This document shows positions 1 through 11,097 of a DNA stretch of 64,000 nt, piece by piece. Made by a program: the position numbers and the translations under genes. Where the stretch lies: NCBI GenBank assembly GCA_031216915.1, contig CM062289.1, positions 446,734,910 through 446,798,909 on the forward strand, read 5' to 3'. This DNA is from Pictodentalium vernedei. Its lineage: Eukaryota; Mollusca; Scaphopoda; Dentaliida; Dentaliidae. The notes under the pieces were generated by a model. The model searched no databases and was not told the DNA's origin. It was given only the letters and a program-made list of their open reading frames with translations. The first letter of the stretch is position 1. Every line of letters starts with the position of its first letter.

Positions 1-398
1 TTTATAAAACTGCATGCATGCAGGCATGTTTTATACCCCCACTCTCGAGAGAATGGGAGGTGGGGGAGTATACAGGATTATATGCAGCCATCCATCAGTA
101 CATCTGTCTGTGCATCTGCCTCTGCAGCAATACCCTTGCAGAGGGTGGAAGGATTTCAATGAAATTTGGTATGAGGGATCTTTGTGACAAGCCACTCCTG
201 CACTTGTTAGGGAGGGGGGGGGGGGGGGGAGTTAAACTGAAATCACCTTGTCCGTCCGCCTGTAGACATAATTTTGTCCGGAGCTTTTCTCAGACATTTA
301 TGGACCAATCTGCTTGAAACTTGGTATGAATGTTCACCACCTGTGCATCTGCCATTATAGTTGTGGTCGAATTATTTTTGCCAGAATTGTGCCCTTTT
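1..398. repeat. Dispersed non-coding repeat, left part, split by a SINE
   Basis: No gene is visible. The phrases 'attttgtccggag' and 'aaacttggtatg' occur here and again at 795-860, the right part of the same repeat unit, which resumes after the SINE at 399-742. A G-tract lies at about 211-229. The repeat is probably a tandem-unit non-autonomous element of Helitron type, but its ends are not in view. Confidence 0.45.
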
Positions 399-742
399 TA
401 TTTATTTATTTATTGGTGTTTATGGTCACATATTTTTGCACAATGGCAAATCATGACCGCGACAGTTTTATGGGTGGAGGAAGCCGGAGTACCTGGAGAG
501 AACCACTGAGCAACTGTCAGCTCCCCAACATACCATCTCCACACAAGCAGGGTTAGCATTGGTTGAAGACAGGTGCACCATCGACGTGCAGTACGCCTTA
601 GTACACAACGTCACCGTGCCCCCACGTAGGCAATGGGGGCAAAGTGTCTTGCCCAAGGACACCACGCGGTTGCCGCAGGTGGGATTCAAACCGAGGACCT
701 CTCGGCTTGCAGCCTGCACCTCTACCTACTGAGCCACCGCGC
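399..742 (-). mobile_element. tRNA-headed SINE, full length
   Basis: Read on the minus strand, it starts with a tRNA-like Pol III head at 742-660: an A-box-like GTGGCTCAGTAGGTAGAG and a B-box-like GGTTTGAATCC. The shared SINE body follows (a 'GTGTCCTTGGGCAAG' block, a 'CTTCAACCAATGCTAACC' block and a 'GGTTCTCTCCAGGTACTCC' block), then an ATAAATAAATA tail at 399-413. Imperfect copies of GTGCCC(C)TTTT flank it at about 388-398 and 760-770, consistent with a target-site duplication. No protein is encoded. Confidence 0.85.
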
Positions 743-1190
743 CCCCCCCCCTCCCCCCCGTGCCCCTTTTCAACTTGAAAAAGTAGGCCTATAATTTTGT
801 CCGGAGATTTTCTCAGATATTTATGGGTTGATTCCTTTGAAACTTGGTATGGATGTTTACTACCATGGGAACCTGTGCATCTGCGATTATAGTTTCAATC
901 AAACCTTTTTTTGCCAGAGTTATGTCCCTTTTCGTCTTAGAATAATCATGGTGGCAGGGGGAATGGAAGGCCCTTGTAGGACAGTCACACCTCTAGTTTC
1001 AGCAGAGTTATGGTTCTTACTTCACTTTTAATTTATTCATGCTTTATCAGTCCAGCACTGCAATGGTGGTATGAATTGCCTTCAGCAACAACTCTTTATT
1101 TTCATTTTCTCTTTGTAATTATTATTTCTTTACCCTCACCCTCAGAAGTCCATATACTTGGTTTGTTTTATTCTTTAGGTTTCATAACCT
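743..1190. repeat. Dispersed repeat, right part, then unassigned AT-rich sequence
   Basis: Positions 780-950 continue the repeat seen at 240-390 (same 'attttgtccggag' and 'gcatctgc.attatag' phrases). A poly-C tract at 742-758 precedes it. From about 1000 to 1190 nothing is recognised apart from AT-rich sequence. Confidence 0.4.
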
Positions 1191-1194
1191 CCCG

Positions 1195-1379
1195 CACTAA
1201 TGTCAAAATATCGAATTCCAAGCAACAATTTTTTCCCATAATCTAGCTTGGAATTTAACCAATTGGGTCTTGTTTGACAGAGCTCAGGGAGCTCTGTCAA
1301 ACAAGACCGAATTGGTTAAATTCCAATTTACATTATGAAAATATTTGCTTCTTGAAATTTTGATGTTATGACATCAGTG
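1195..1379. mobile_element. Palindromic MITE, family H
   Basis: The ends are inverted (CACTAATGTCAAAAT at 1195, ATGACATCAGTG ending at 1379). The centre is a near-perfect hairpin at about 1250-1324 whose arms contain TTAACCAATT and CTTGTTTGACAGAGCTC. Related hairpins lie at 6402, 12900, 21027, 24884, 25312 and 27148. No coding capacity. Confidence 0.75.
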
Positions 1380-1384
1380 TTCAC

Positions 1385-1616
1385 AGTGGGAACTCTGGAA
1401 AGTGAAGCAGTGCTTGTTTACTGTGATAAAAGATCTTTGTTTTACTTGTAAAATAGGACCCAGTCACCAATACTTGGTAGAAGTCCACTAAAATTGGCAA
1501 ATTGGTATATACGATCAACAAAACTTAACTTTATATCAAAGTTGTGGTCACAACTAGCCATTGTGCAGACATATGTGACCATAAACGCAATAAATAAATA
1601 AATAAATAGAATAACA
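1385..1616 (+). mobile_element. SINE-like repeat, second family
   Basis: The body runs from 'gggaactctgg' through 'ggacccagtcaccaat' and 'actagccattgtgcagacatat' to an ATAAATAAATAAATA tail near 1605. Inverse-orientation copies lie at 3953-4160, 21880-22110 and 30413-30597. The last 60 bases resemble the end of the tRNA-headed SINE, so the two families may share a 3' module. Confidence 0.6.
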
Positions 1617-2540
1617 AAGGTAGTGGTGTATTTTATCCGTTTTATAATTTTGGGGAATTTATTTGACATAAACCGATTAATTCTAATTTTTTAAAAGTTT
1701 TCATTGGTACTAAAAAGAGAGTGTGTGGCAACCAAAATGAACATGCAGGAAGGTCTGATAAACAGATTTTTATCTTTTTAGGCCTGATTGTATAAAACCC
1801 ATTGTATGTGTTAACCCTTTACTTTACGTAACAACCATATCCAGCTAATGCTATTTAATAAAATCTCCATTCGGATTGTATTATTTTCTCAATTTTTTTT
1901 TTTTGTAAGGTAAGCTATTCCCATGGCACATGTGTACATCTTTAGTTTGTTACTCTGTCCACTGTTTGTTCAGAACAGGCTAGAACCCACAGTTCTTTTA
2001 TGATCATAACCAAATTTCATGCATGTTCAGGCTCGGAACATCTCATTGTGGTCTTGGTTGGCCAGTACAATGGCTACTACAGCAGCCATCCTGGATTTCT
2101 TGAACACAGCCTAGGCTACAGTTCGCATTCATGCATCAATTTTTTTTTAAATTTGGTAGGGTGACTTGGTATAATAAGTGGATGAAAATGTCGTCTTTCT
2201 AGGCAGCCATCTTGAATTTCTTTTCAACAGTCTGCAATTTGTTCAGCACAGACCACAGCCAAGTTATTTTCTGATCATCACCAATTGTCATATGCAAACC
2301 ATAATGAGAACATCCTATTATGGTCACGGTTGTTCAGTATAGGCTACAGGTCGCATTTATGCATCAATTGAAATCGGTCCAGTGGTATTAGAAGAGAAGT
2401 TGCAAACACCATGTTCACAGACAACAGGTGGAGAGTAATTGCTACAGCTAACCCAGTCTTTCAGTCAAGTGAACTAACAATGAGCATCAACTTTGTTTCT
2501 TGCAAAATGTTTGTTTGATTCTTGTTCTAGATTCCAAAAG
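1617..2540. other. Intergenic, degenerate two-unit repeat
   Basis: No gene is supported. Two loosely similar units of about 240-280 bases are visible: 'ctacag.tcgcat' followed by 'atgcatcaatt' near 2115 and again near 2343, and 'gatcat.accaa' near 2001 and 2273. This resembles an old tandem-unit element. Confidence 0.35.
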
Positions 2541-2777
2541 GGTTCTTAAAGGCCAGGACAATTTTTTGCACCCTCATAAGGTAACTCTTTTTACAGTGGT
2601 ATCTAGTAGAGTCTTGGCTGCCATATATGCAGCCAAGACTTCATTAGAAACTACTGTGAAGGTACTACAACAAAGCTGCTGTAAATTCATCAAAAAGCCT
2701 GTATGTTGGAACATTTGTTCTACATGTACATGCAAGACCAGAAACTCACAAAGATTGTAACTAGGCCTTAAAGGGTT
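2541..2777. mobile_element. Palindrome-centred MITE, family C (CCCTTAAGG type)
   Basis: The left end 'cttaaaggccagg' and right end 'ggccttaaagggtt' are inverted. The centre is a hairpin, GTCTTGGCTGCC / GGCAGCCAAGAC, at about 2611-2640. Other copies are at 3143-3736, 21815-21875 (core), 28941-30031 and 62196-62432. The intact ends at 28941 and 30028 are TTAA. Confidence 0.7.
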
Positions 2778-2854
2778 CATCTCCAGTAAGTATATAAATA
2801 TGAGGTTTGTATTTTACTGTGGCATGTTTGCTGTTTACATTCCCAAGGGTGTAT

Positions 2855-3125
2855 ATTTATTTATTATGCCCCTGACTTGAAAAGTCGAAGGGGCATCTAG
2901 TGGAGACCTCCATCTGTACCAACATTTTCCCTTGTTTCTCAGCCACTGCTACTCTGATTTGAATGATGTTTGGTGTTATGATAGAGCATCATGGGGAAAT
3001 AATACCTGTGTAGCGTAACTTTCACCACACATTTTTTCCAGAGTTATGGCCCTTTTTCACTCTTTCGACTTGGAAAATTCTTTGCATGTCGGGGCATTGG
3101 CACATGCTTTGCATTACCGTTTCTT
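2855..3125. repeat. Dispersed repeat with ATTATGCCCC start
   Basis: It opens with a hairpin 'tgcccctgacttg' / 'tcgaaggggca' (2868-2893), and later has 'gttatggccctttttcac'. Openings of this kind are common in bivalve genomic repeats. No ORF. The boundaries are approximate. Confidence 0.4.
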
Positions 3126-3142
3126 GTTTATTTATTGGTGTT

Positions 3143-3736
3143 CAACCCTTAAGGGCCTGGAGATTTTCATATATTTTGCTACACATTGACAGTGTCTACA
3201 TCCTGTGGCTTTGTAGTTGTTTTTAGGCAAGTCTTGACCGCCTATGTAGGCAGCCAAGACTTGTAAGAACAACTTCCAGGGTAGGGGCAGTGGTTCAGTA
3301 GGTAGAGGTGCAGGCTGCAAGCCGAGAGGTCCTCGATTGGAATCCCACCTGCAGCAACCACATTGTGTCCTTGAGCAAGACACTTCACCCCCGTTACCCG
3401 CATGGGGCATGGTGATACTGTGTACTACGACATACTGCACGTATATATGGTGCACCTGTCTTCAACCAATACAAACCCTGCTTGTGTGGAGTTAGTTAAT
3501 CTGACAGCTGCTCGCCATTGCTCGGTGGTTCTCTCCGGGTACTCCAGCTTCCTCCACCTGTCAGTCAACCTGTCGTCATGATTAGCCATTGTGCAGAAAT
3601 TTGTGACCGTAAACACTAGTAAATAAATAATTTCCAGGCTACTTAGAATGAAATTTGTGAGTTAACCCTGATACAGCATGTTGGGTTCTGTTGCTGTAAA
3701 AGTGATTTAAGTCTGAATTAGGCCCTTAAGAGTTAA
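3143..3736. mobile_element. MITE family C, interrupted by a SINE
   Basis: The left end is 'aacccttaagggcctgg' at 3144 and the right end 'ggcccttaagagttaa' at 3721-3736. The central hairpin 'gtaggcagccaagactt' (3246-3262) is followed by the SINE at 3283-3632, after which the MITE resumes with 'atttccaggcta'. The right TTAA also serves as the left TTAA of the family A MITE at 3733. Confidence 0.65.
3283..3632 (+). mobile_element. tRNA-headed SINE nested in a MITE
   Basis: The head at 3286-3360 has A-box-like GTGGTTCAGTAGGTAGAGG and B-box-like GATTGGAATCC. The common SINE body and a TAAATAAATAA tail follow. 'AACTTCCAGG' before the head and 'AATTTCCAGG' after the tail form an imperfect target-site duplication. 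Confidence 0.8.
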
Positions 3737-3950
3737 CCCTTTACCCAACGCAGACGATATCAAAATTTATTATTTTAAATATAATTTTTTCAAATTTTTC
3801 ACAAAATTTCAACAAAACCATATGAGCTCGTTCCAATGAGTGGTCACATGATATGGTTTTGTTGAAATATTTGAAAAATAATATTTTTTTAACTGCTGAA
3901 TTTGCATATTACGCGGGCAGATGCAGGCAATTCGTTGGGTAAAGGGTTAA
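3733..3950. mobile_element. TTAA-flanked palindromic MITE, family A (copy 1)
   Basis: TTAA at both edges (3733-3736, 3947-3950), with termini CCCTTTACCCAACG and CGTTGGGTAAAGGG. Inner arms contain TTTCAACAAAACCATAT and its inverse. TTAA target sites and CCC...GGG ends are the hallmark of piggyBac-mobilised MITEs. The central palindrome is partly lost here. Confidence 0.85.
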
Positions 3951-3952
3951 AG

Positions 3953-4160
3953 TCGCATATTTCTGCACAAAGGCTAATTGTGACCACAACATGGATATAA
4001 AGTCAAGTTTAGCCAATCGTTTATACACGTGTTGCCCATTGCAGAGGACTTTCAACCCAAGCATTGCTTATTGGGCCCTATTTTACCAGTACAACAGAGC
4101 TTAATTACCACAGTAAGCAAGCAAAGCCTCACTTCACAGGGTTTTAACAGGGAACAGTGG
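3953..4160 (-). mobile_element. Second-family SINE-like repeat
   Basis: It matches 1385-1616 in inverse orientation: 'ctaattgtgaccacaacatgg', 'gttgcccattgcagaggac', 'gggccctattttaccag' and 'cagtaagcaag'. The short tail side abuts the family A MITE. Confidence 0.55.
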
Positions 4161-4299
4161 TCAAACAGAACTCTCAAATTCTAATTGATTAAAGAAATGA
4201 AAATTAATTCTCGCAGGAGTTCACAAGAAACAAAATCCATTCTTGCAAACTGGGATAAATTTTAAGGCCTGGAGGCTGAACTGTCCACGTAACAATGAA

Positions 4300-4432
4300 A
4301 TTTATTCATTTATTGGGGTTTAAATTCATCAGACAATCTCATGTTGTGTAAGACATTTTTATGGATAGAAGAAGCCATATTACCTGGAGAGAACCACTGA
4401 GCAGCAGAGAGTAACTGTCAGACCCTGGTCTC
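4300..4432 (-). mobile_element. SINE fragment
   Basis: The tail side (ATTTATTCATTTATTGGGG) and the 'gagagaaccactgagcag' block of the tRNA-headed SINE are present. The head is missing. Confidence 0.55.
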
Positions 4433-5202
4433 TGTACTGTATATTATATATGAGAAATCACACTTCATATCTCATGAAATCGGATGCTATAATACTTATA
4501 ATTTGGACTTGATCAAATCTCCCATTCTCCAATAAATTGTAACAAAACCAGTTTCTACAAACATTATTTGTTCCCCTGCTGAGCAAACATCAAGCTGATA
4601 TATACAGTATAATGCCGCTATGGTGGCTTTCAGCACTTTTCAGTGGAGCCATGTTAGTGGCTTTTAGCACTCAACCAGTTGAATCTCATCTTTCAATTAA
4701 GTACATGGTTATTAGCAAGAGTGTATCCATATCCAACACTCAATCCAGCTGAAAATGTACCAACTGGGAAAATTATTTGGGGGGGGGGGGTGAGTGTGAC
4801 AGTACCCCCCCCCTCCCCTTCCCCACCCTCTTAGTGATGGACCATGCCCAAATAATTAGTGTTGGCAATGGACAAATTGGAAGAAATGTCCTGCTGACAA
4901 AGTCAGAAGAGAGCAAAATACAACTGAAAACATTTGACAAACAGTTCAAAGGTTTCTATCTTTTCCCCCAAAAGGTTTATAATAATAATAATAATAATAG
5001 CACTTCTATAGCACTCTATCCCCACTGAAAAGGTAGGCTCAAAGTGCTTCATAAAATAAGTAACGAGCTGCAGACTGAAAAATGAAAAGAAACAAATTAT
5101 GTTTTTAAGTGCCGAATGAGTCTATAAATAGGGATGTTTTGCCTGAAAACAGAAGGCCTGTTGTCCCCAGTGTTTTAAGTTCATTTTTGGACAGGTAAGA
5201 AT
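4433..5202. other. Intergenic; G/C tracts, (AAT)n and a LINE-tail-like segment
   Basis: No gene is supported. A G10 run followed by C-rich sequence lies at about 4781-4830. An (AAT)n run at 4979-4999 leads into 'agcacttctatagcactctatcc' and 'caaagtgcttca', a motif often seen in 3' tails of non-LTR elements of marine animals. The LINE coding remnant lies directly downstream. Confidence 0.4.
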
Positions 5203-5400
5203 TCAGTTATCAGTACTAGAGTGCAGCGAGCGTGTTGGTGTGTATGCTTTAAGGTGTGTAGAGAGGTAGACTGGGAGGTTATCATTGAAGTATTTAAATA
5301 CTAAAAGGGCAATTTTGTATTCGATTCTAGCCTTGACTTGATAATAGTTTATGCGATAATTCAAACGTATTAATGATGAAAGCAAAGAAAGTCTCACTGA
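5203..5400 (-). pseudogene. Non-LTR retrotransposon (LINE) ORF2 C-terminal remnant
   Basis: The minus-strand translation reads VKARIEYKIALLVFKYFND followed by LPVYLSTHLKAYTPTRSLHS. This matches the well-known C-terminal signature of CR1/L2/Jockey-like LINE polyproteins (LPV.ARI.YKI...K...GLAP.YLS..L..Y.P.RSLRSS). The frame is open upstream to 5505, but that part is not recognisable. It is a 5'-truncated dead copy with no endonuclease and no RT catalytic core. The clade is not assigned. Confidence 0.7.
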
Positions 5401-5659
5401 GAAAACCATTTTTATTTTCCATTTTCTGAATTTTGTTAGATTATCTACAACAAAAATAAATAATGTACAATTTATGCAATGGACAATCATGGATAACAAA
5501 AACATATATATCTGGAATCAATTATGAATTTATTTTCATGATGGATACTTGTCATGGCTGAAAAGTTTTTTCTTTCCTGGAAGAAAAGCAAATTCGTATC
5601 CATTATAACCACCATGAGGATTCGAGATGGTGTATTGAAGTCGACTGTTTATTTATTGG

Positions 5660-6020
5660 GGTGGAATTGCGGTGGCTCAGTGGTAACTGAATTTGACCTC
5701 AAATCAAAAGGTTCACGGTTCGATCCCTGCCAGGGGCAACTGCATTGTGTCTTGGGCAAAGCACTTAATCCTGATTGCCCATGTGGGGACATGGTGGTGT
5801 TGTGTACTAAGGTGTACTGCATGTCGATAGTGCACTTGTCTTCAACCAATGCTAACCTTGCTCGTGTGGAATTAGTATGTTGGGGAGTCTGAAAGTTGCT
5901 TGCCATTGCTTGGTGGTTCACTCTGAGTACTCCGGTTTCCTCCACCCGTAAAACCATCTGACAAGAGGTAACCCCAGGCCTGGGTGTTGAAAGTGTTGTT
6001 AAACCCCAATAAATAAAATA
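5660..6020 (+). mobile_element. tRNA-headed SINE
   Basis: The head at 5670-5745 has A-box-like GTGGCTCAGTGGTAACTG and B-box GGTTCGATCCC, then 'TTGTGTCTTGGGCAAAGCAC' and the shared body, ending 'ccccaataaataaa'. The neighbouring copy at 6022-6360 lies in the opposite orientation, tail to tail. Confidence 0.8.
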
Positions 6021-6021
6021 T

Positions 6022-6360
6022 TGGGTTTTAATGACACTTTCAACAGCCAGTCACATTGAGTCAGACAGTTTTATGGATGCAAAAAGCTGCAGTACCAAGA
6101 GAACCACTGAGCAGTGGACAACAACTGTCATACTCTACAACTTGCTAACTCTACACAGAGTTCGCAGCAGCTGAACTCAAGTGTACCATTGATGTGCAGC
6201 ATGCCTTAGTACACAGCATCACCATGCCCCCATGTGAACACTCAGGATCAAGTGTCTTGCTCAGGGACACAATGCAGTTTCTGCAGGTCATGTGCAAACC
6301 ATCAACCTTTCAGTTACAAGTCCATCCAATCCTCTAATCACTGCACCATGACCCTCATCT
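6022..6360 (-). mobile_element. tRNA-headed SINE, diverged
   Basis: The tail side 'tgggttttaatgacactttc' faces the tail of the 5660 SINE. The body blocks are recognisable but many positions differ. The head, near 6300-6360, is degraded. The pair forms an inverted repeat of about 350 bases per arm. Confidence 0.65.
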
Positions 6361-6362
6361 CG

Positions 6363-6531
6363 GATACATATTGATAAGTTTAATCCTCTTAATGTATCTT
6401 GGAATTTAACTAATTCAATTTTGTTTGACAGAGCTCATTGAGCTCTGTCAAACAAGACTGAATTGGTTAAATTCCTAGTTGCATTACGTGAAAAGTTTGC
6501 AGATTGAAATGTCGGTATTTTGACATCAGTG
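6363..6531. mobile_element. Palindromic MITE, family H (copy 2)
   Basis: Central hairpin at 6402-6474 with arms containing TTGTTTGACAGAGCTC and its complement; the right end is TTTTGACATCAGTG. The layout matches the copy at 1195-1379, but the left terminal repeat is poorly preserved. Confidence 0.65.
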
Positions 6532-6671
6532 TGTAGAGGAATAAAGGACGAGTCTTTTTATGGCCAAGAAATGAGGTCAAAACTTTAATACATGATCTTG
6601 GAACCCCACAAGGTGGTAATGACCAATTTATCTTACAATATTCACTAAAACGTAACCAACCCATCATTTAA

Positions 6672-8279
6672 ACAAAACAAGAGGCTCCAGGGGGCCTGAG
6701 GGCGCTCACCTGACAAGGTAGACTAAATATCAACCCAGGGAATTGATTTCAACAAGTTGCATCTGCCCCTCCTAAGAAAAGCTTACACCAAATATCCAAA
6801 GATTCTGACTGGTGGATCTAAAAAAAAAGAAGATTTTTAAAGAATATTCCTCATATTGAACTAAGTTATAATTCGGGCTCCCTGTGGAGCCCAAATATGA
6901 ACCCAGGGACTTGGCTTTAACAAACTTAAATCCCCCCCCCCCCCCCCCCCCCACCACCACACTAGAATGATGCACACCAAATATCAAAACATTCCGACTG
7001 CTGGATCTGAAGAAGATTTTTTAAGAAAATTCCTCATTTTGAACTAAGTTACAATTCGAGCTTCCACAATGAGCCCAAATATTGACCTAGGGACATGGCT
7101 TGAACAAACTTGAATCTTACCCCCCTAAGGATGCTGCATACCAAATATCAAAAGCATTCTGACTGCTGGATCTGAAGAAGAAGATTTTTAAAGAAAATTC
7201 CTCATTTTGAACTAAGTTATCATTCGGGCTTCCACAGTGAGAACAAATATGAACCCAGGGACTTGGCTTGAACAAACTTGAATCTTATCCCCTAAGGATA
7301 TTGCATGCCAAATATCAAAACATTCCGACTGCTGAATCAGAAGAAGAAGATTTTTAAAGAAAAATTCCTCATATTGAACTAAGTTATAATTCGGGCTTCC
7401 ACAAGGAGCCCAAATATGAACCACGGGGCTTGGCTTGAACAAATTTGAATCTCACCCCCCTAAGCATGCTGCATACCCAATATCAAAAGATTCTGCCTGC
7501 TGGATCTTGAGAAGAAGATTTTTAAAGAAATTTGTCTGAAATGCAGTAAGTTCGAATTCAGGCTTCTATAGTGAGCCCAAATATGAATCTAGGGGGCTGA
7601 TTTGAACAAACTTGAATCAGATCCACCCCACAATGTTGCATACCAAATATCAAAAGATTCTGCCTGCTGGATCTGGAGAAGAAGATTTTTTAAGAAATTT
7701 GCCTGAAATGCACTAAGTTCGAATTCGCCCTTCTATAGTGAGCCCAAATATGAATCCAGGGGGCCGATTTGAACAAACTTGAATCAGATCCACCCCACAA
7801 TGTTGCATACCAAATATCAAAAGATTCTGCCTGCTGGATCTTTAGAAGATGATTTAGTAAGAAAGTTTCCTGAAATGCACCAAGTTCAAATTTGGGCTTC
7901 TATTGTGAGCCCAAATATGAATCCAGGGGGCCGATTTGAACAAACTTGAATCTGACCCCCCCCCCCGCCCCCCCTCCCCTAGAGATGATGTATACCACAT
8001 AGGAAAGAATTCTGCCTGGTGGATCTGAAGAAGAAGATTTTTTTGAATTTTGGAAGGAAATTCATGGGTGCTATCAGAGTTACACCCCTTGTGGTGCCCC
8101 CTGTGGGTGCGGCAAGTTTATTTGTACAACTTTGAATTGGCATATGATGGGGAACATGCACACCAAATTTGGTTCAGTTTGATCCAGTAGTTTGTGAGGA
8201 GTAGTCGATAATGTAAAGTTCATGATGGACAACGACGACGGATGGCAAGTGATAAGTTTAGCTCCCTTTAGTGAGCTAA
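6672..8279 (+). mobile_element. HINE/Helitron-like non-autonomous element with tandem array
   Basis: It begins 'aagaggctccagggggcc', then GCGCTCACCTGAC, and ends near 8276 in GTGAGCTAA. The 5' GCTCACCTGAC block is inverted relative to the GTGAGC 3' end. The interior consists of about seven units of roughly 190 bases built on 'caaatatcaaaagattctg', 'ggatctgaagaagaagattt' and 'agcccaaatatgaa'. A poly-C tract interrupts it at about 6932-6951. The same family has cleaner ends at 60162-61719. No Rep/helicase coding is present. Confidence 0.7.
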
Positions 8280-9037
8280 AAAATTATTTCCTTGTGCACA
8301 AGCCAAAACACACCGCTGTTGTCACGTGTGATTTGACCATTCATGGAAAAGCAATCACATGGTTGAAAAAAATGTTATTAACAATGCAGTTTCCATTTCA
8401 GTTGAGTGTGAAATAATTGATTTGATTGTGTTTCATGTCAAATCATTTTGCTTCATTGACTTGATTAGCATTTCCAAAAACAGTGACCTCAGCTTGTGAA
8501 CAAATTGAAGTACTTGACTACTTTTGTGGTTGAGTGCTGCTTCCAAAATCTCACTTCCTTAGTTTGCATGTACATGGGAGTGTTGCTACACTCAGTACGG
8601 AGCTGTATATTGTCCATATGATTCCACTTGTATTTTTTATTTGGCTTAACAATACTTTTCACAGTGAGGGTCACATCATGTCTGCCAATTTTATGGGTGG
8701 AGGAACCCAGAATAAACAGAGATAACCACTCAGCAATGGCAAGCAACTGTCACTTTTAAATTTTAGTGGGTGCTAACAGAATTATGCCCCTTGTGGTGCC
8801 CCCTAGGGTGTGGCAACTTTATTTGAACACACTTCGACTGACATACGATAAGAAACAATCCAAATTTGATTCAATTCAGTCCAGCAGTTTGCGAGAAGTT
8901 GATAATGTAAAAGTTCATGTTGAATAATGGAGGAAAAGTAATACTGATATGGAGGCTTATTGTTGTGAGCTGAACGATCATGCTCTATGACCCACCTGAT
9001 TTGAAAATAGATCGACAAATGTCCACTTAGAAATATC
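8280..9037. other. Intergenic with HINE and SINE fragments
   Basis: No gene is supported. A SINE fragment lies at 8690-8750 ('gggtggaggaacccag'). A second piece of the HINE 3' half lies at about 8756-8935 ('ccccttgtggtgcccccta', 'agtccagcagtttgcgag'), matching 8085-8215. Confidence 0.5.
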
Positions 9038-9278
9038 TTAACCCTTTACCCAACGCTGATGATATAAAAATTTATTATTTGTAAAATCATTTTTTTAAAT
9101 TTTTCAAAAAATTTCAACAAAACCATATCATGTGACCCCTCACTGGAACAAGCTCATTCCAAAGAGGAGTCACATGATATGGTTTTGTTGAAATTTTTTT
9201 TAAAATAACATTTTTTTCAGATGCTAAATTTGCATATTACGCAGATGGATGTGGCCGATTCGTTGGGTAAAGGGTTAA
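9038..9278. mobile_element. TTAA-flanked palindromic MITE, family A (copy 2)
   Basis: TTAA edges; termini CCCTTTACCCAACG and CGTTGGGTAAAGGG; inner arms TTTCAACAAAACCATATCAT and inverse. The core palindrome around GACCCCTC...GAGGAGTC lies at 9130-9172. The right-end GCAGATGGATGTGGCCGATT segment is conserved among family A copies. Confidence 0.85.
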
Positions 9279-10371
9279 GAAAGGTATTCTATTTGATGCA
9301 TTCACACAATAAAACTTTTTTTACCCTTTAGGATCTGGTAAATGCTTGACAATTTTTACTGCATACCACACCTTTGAAGTCTAGTGACTTAGCAGTCATT
9401 TCGAGCCAAGCCTCACCTGCTTCTGGAAACAAAATAACATATTATGGAAAACAGAAGGTCAACATGGCCCAATGATGGCCTTTTTTTGCACATGGTAATT
9501 ATGTTTTCCAGCCAAAATATAACCCCAATTTGGTATAGACTCATTCAAATTTTGAAAAAAACAGGAAAGCAAATTTCTGAAGGCTCACTGAAGTCCTGCA
9601 CAGGATCTTTTGCTATTTGTACAATGTATGATATTATCGGTGATAACACATGGACATCCAGTCGATAATACCATACCCCATGCATACAGCTATTGCTCAG
9701 GCACATGTCCACTCCTTCTGATAGTGGATGTTCATGTGTTATTGCTGATACTACCATACCCTCGGCTCTCGGTGCTTGTGAAAAAAATTGAGTGACAAAA
9801 AATGGAGGGTGCACATGCTGGGTATGCCCCATGTAAATGAACATCCAATATTATTGCTGCTAATACCGTACCCCAAGCATACACCTCTTGCTCCTGTACA
9901 GGTCCACTACTGCAGCCAATAATACCATACCCCAAGCATACACCTCTTGCTCTTGTACAGGTCCACTACTGCAAATAGCACTTGCGTGTGTACACTACCT
10001 CCGGTAGTGGATGTTCATGTGTTCTCACATATATTGCTGTTTCCTTGAGTCTGGGGGCTAGTGAAATAATAAAAATGGGTCTCATAAAATAGAGGGGGCA
10101 TGCACTGGGTGTGTCCTTTCTGGATCAGTCCATGTAGATGGAAATATCAGACTTGTGAAATATGCAGACTGTATCTTATGCAAATCTTGCATAAAATACT
10201 CTGGCTTGACAGCCTAACTTTTCAAATCTTGTATAAAATACATAAACCTGATGATCAAGCAAGATTTAAAAAATTACATTCTGTGTATTTCCTACTGTCA
10301 GAATCAACGGAGACAAAAGATTTCCACACTTCTCCAATAAGTGATTAGTTAGCCTGCAGCAAGAAATGTTA
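9279..10371. other. Intergenic; degenerate short repeats at 9650-10030
   Basis: No gene is supported. Phrases such as 'aataccataccccaagcata', 'cctcttgctc.tgtacagg' and 'tggatgttcatgtgtt' recur two to four times between 9655 and 10025 at roughly 60-90 base spacing, an eroded tandem array. The remainder is AT-rich and unassigned. Confidence 0.4.
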
Positions 10372-10570
10372 CTGGAAGAAAGCTTGTAACCAAGCCTGAA
10401 AATAAGCAATCGGTCATTTGCAGAATGAGGTCCCCAGAAGGTTAATTTGCTGATGCTATCCCACACAGTGGGCCAATTTATCCTCTGGTACCTCATTCTA
10501 TTTAGGATTGAGACCATGCTTCAGATTGAGGTTCATAGAGGGTAAATTTAGTGATGCTACCCTGCCGTGC
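10372..10570. mobile_element. MITE family D (copy 1)
   Basis: 'aagcctgaaaataagcaatc', 'gaatgaggtccccagaagg' and 'gctgatgctatccca' on the left are mirrored by 'gattgaggttcatagagg' and 'gtgatgctaccctg' on the right. Homologous copies are at 20122-20375 and 27228-27475, so this is a dispersed inverted-repeat element of about 245 bases, here missing its right end. Confidence 0.6.
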
Positions 10571-10779
10571 AACCCCCAGTATTCCCATTAGTTCCTTGAA
10601 TCCTGCATCCTATATAATATGTAACTAACCCTGTGCATTTTTACAACTTTAGTCAGTATATACATAATTATTTTCATTTGAAATATGGCATTACCAATTT
10701 TTTTTATAACCAGAAAGTTAATCGCACAGGGTTGGTCACATTTTCTGGTCATAAAAATATTTTCATTATTAACCAAGTA

Positions 10780-11095
10780 CAGTTAAAACTAGAAGTCCTG
10801 TCATGAAAAATGCGCACAAATAGCACGTCGATCAGCGTGTTAATCTACACGTTATGACCATAATAAGGCCATCAAATTCTGTACATATGGCCTGTGCACA
10901 AGCAATGTTTCAGCCAATGGACCTCCGGGTAACCCGGAGGTCCACTGGCAGAAACATTGCCTGTGTTTGCTACGAGTAACCAGGGGAACATGCTGTGCTT
11001 TGGATGCCATTTGATATGGTAATTGCGTGCAATTCATACATGCAATTAAGCCTAGAAAAGCGCACAATTCGTGACAGGACTTCTAGTTTTAACTG
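10780..11095. mobile_element. Tc1/mariner-type MITE with TA duplication
   Basis: Terminal inverted repeats: CAGTTAAAACTAGAAGTCCT at 10780 and its exact complement ending at 11095, both flanked by TA (10778-10779, 11096-11097). A CAGT start and TA target site are typical of the Tc1/mariner/pogo group. A central hairpin GGACCTCCGG / CCGGAGGTCC lies at 10919-10942. No transposase. Confidence 0.8.
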
Positions 11096-11097
11096 TA

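Noticed and set aside
8222..8416. Short plus-strand ORF at a HINE end
   Set aside because: It starts within the HINE terminus and has no similarity to a known protein that I recognise.
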